Positions 20,781 to 20,966 of a DNA stretch of 20,966 bases are shown here, one piece after another. The number at the start of each line of letters is the position of its first letter. Position 1 is the stretch's first letter. The DNA comes from an uncultured Clostridium sp. (GTDB lineage: Bacteria; Bacillota; Clostridia; Clostridiales; Clostridiaceae): NCBI GenBank assembly GCA_900547475.1, contig URGW01000048.1, positions 1 to 20,966 on the forward strand, read 5' to 3'. The notes beneath the pieces were generated by a model. The model was not told the origin of the DNA and searched no databases. It saw only the letters and a list, made by a program, of their open reading frames with translations. The translations under genes were made by a program, and so were the position numbers.

Positions 20781-20966
20781 GAAAAGAAAACGATAACATA
20801 AAATAATTAAGAAAAAAATAATAAATGTAACAAAAATTTAATTAATCAGGACATAGCAGCGAAAAAATGAAATATTTATTTTCCAGGAGCTGTGAAATTT
20901 TCACCTAGAATTTATATCTTTGTTCCATTGAACTTGCTAAAGTTGTAAAAGTCGCTTACGCTTCAA
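20781..20966. other. Right-edge intergenic sequence, no gene supported
   Basis: All six frames are short. The last 110 bp (20855-20966) are less AT-rich than the flanking spacer and contain a GTGAAA-T-TTTCAC inverted repeat (20892-20904), but no start codon with a ribosome binding site and no frame that stays open to the edge for more than nine codons. It may be the edge of an RNA gene or the 3' side of a gene outside the window; neither can be supported. Confidence 0.3.

Noticed and set aside
1..20966. CRISPR array, tRNA/rRNA genes, insertion sequences or prophage genes
   Set aside because: No regularly spaced direct repeats, no cloverleaf or rRNA-like segment, and no transposase, integrase or phage structural protein was seen on either strand.

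Overview
This window is low-GC, AT-rich DNA from an anaerobic Firmicute, almost certainly a Clostridium of the sensu stricto (cluster I) group. The evidence is strong AGGAGG-type ribosome binding sites, many AGA/ATA codons, strictly anaerobic-type enzymes (AsrABC, ferredoxin-linked nitrate reductase, acetate kinase), and the infC-rpmI-rplT operon behind a Firmicute-style L20 leader. No transposase, integrase, phage gene, CRISPR array, rRNA or tRNA was seen. It reads as a chromosomal core/accessory mosaic, not a mobile island.

Layout. 1-1030: a small SAM-dependent methyltransferase on the minus strand and a 320-bp divergent intergenic region. 1031-3297: a divergent paralogue of ribose-phosphate pyrophosphokinase, a terminator-like hairpin, then a 61-codon peptide gene directly followed by a GT-A-like (DxD) putative glycosyltransferase. 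3403-4650: acetate kinase as a single gene with its own terminator. 4753-7623: an unknown 190-aa protein, a GltD-like flavo/iron-sulfur oxidoreductase and a THUMP/Trm11-like RNA methyltransferase. 7657-9021: a consensus promoter, the L20 leader attenuator, infC (probable ATC start), rpmI, rplT and a terminator. 9086-9833: a compact PHP-domain phosphoesterase. 9937-12744: asrABC, the anaerobic siroheme sulfite reductase. 12846-16570: an assimilatory-type (Nas/NarB-like) molybdopterin nitrate reductase, a 16-cysteine ferredoxin and a NAD(P)H/FAD oxidoreductase. 16691-17703: a cation diffusion facilitator preceded by repeated palindromes. 17815-18507: an RluF/RsuA-like pseudouridine synthase. 18554-20677 (minus): an LTA-synthase-like phosphoglycerol transferase with an unusual C-terminal IPT/TIG-like tail. 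A perfect 16-bp hairpin serves as a bidirectional terminator between these two convergent genes.

How the genes work together. The six genes from 9937 to 16570 form a reductive respiration/electron-sink block. NAD(P)H electrons would pass through AsrB and AsrA to the siroheme subunit AsrC (sulfite to sulfide), and through the flavoprotein and polyferredoxin to the molybdopterin nitrate reductase (nitrate to nitrite). AsrC-type siroheme enzymes can often reduce nitrite as well, so the two modules side by side could give a nitrate-to-ammonia route; that is inference. The infC operon shows textbook L20/IF3 autoregulation signals. The most novel-looking item is the short peptide gene with a Gly-rich tail (SGIGGYGLNLI) paired with a putative glycosyltransferase, a possible modified-peptide system.
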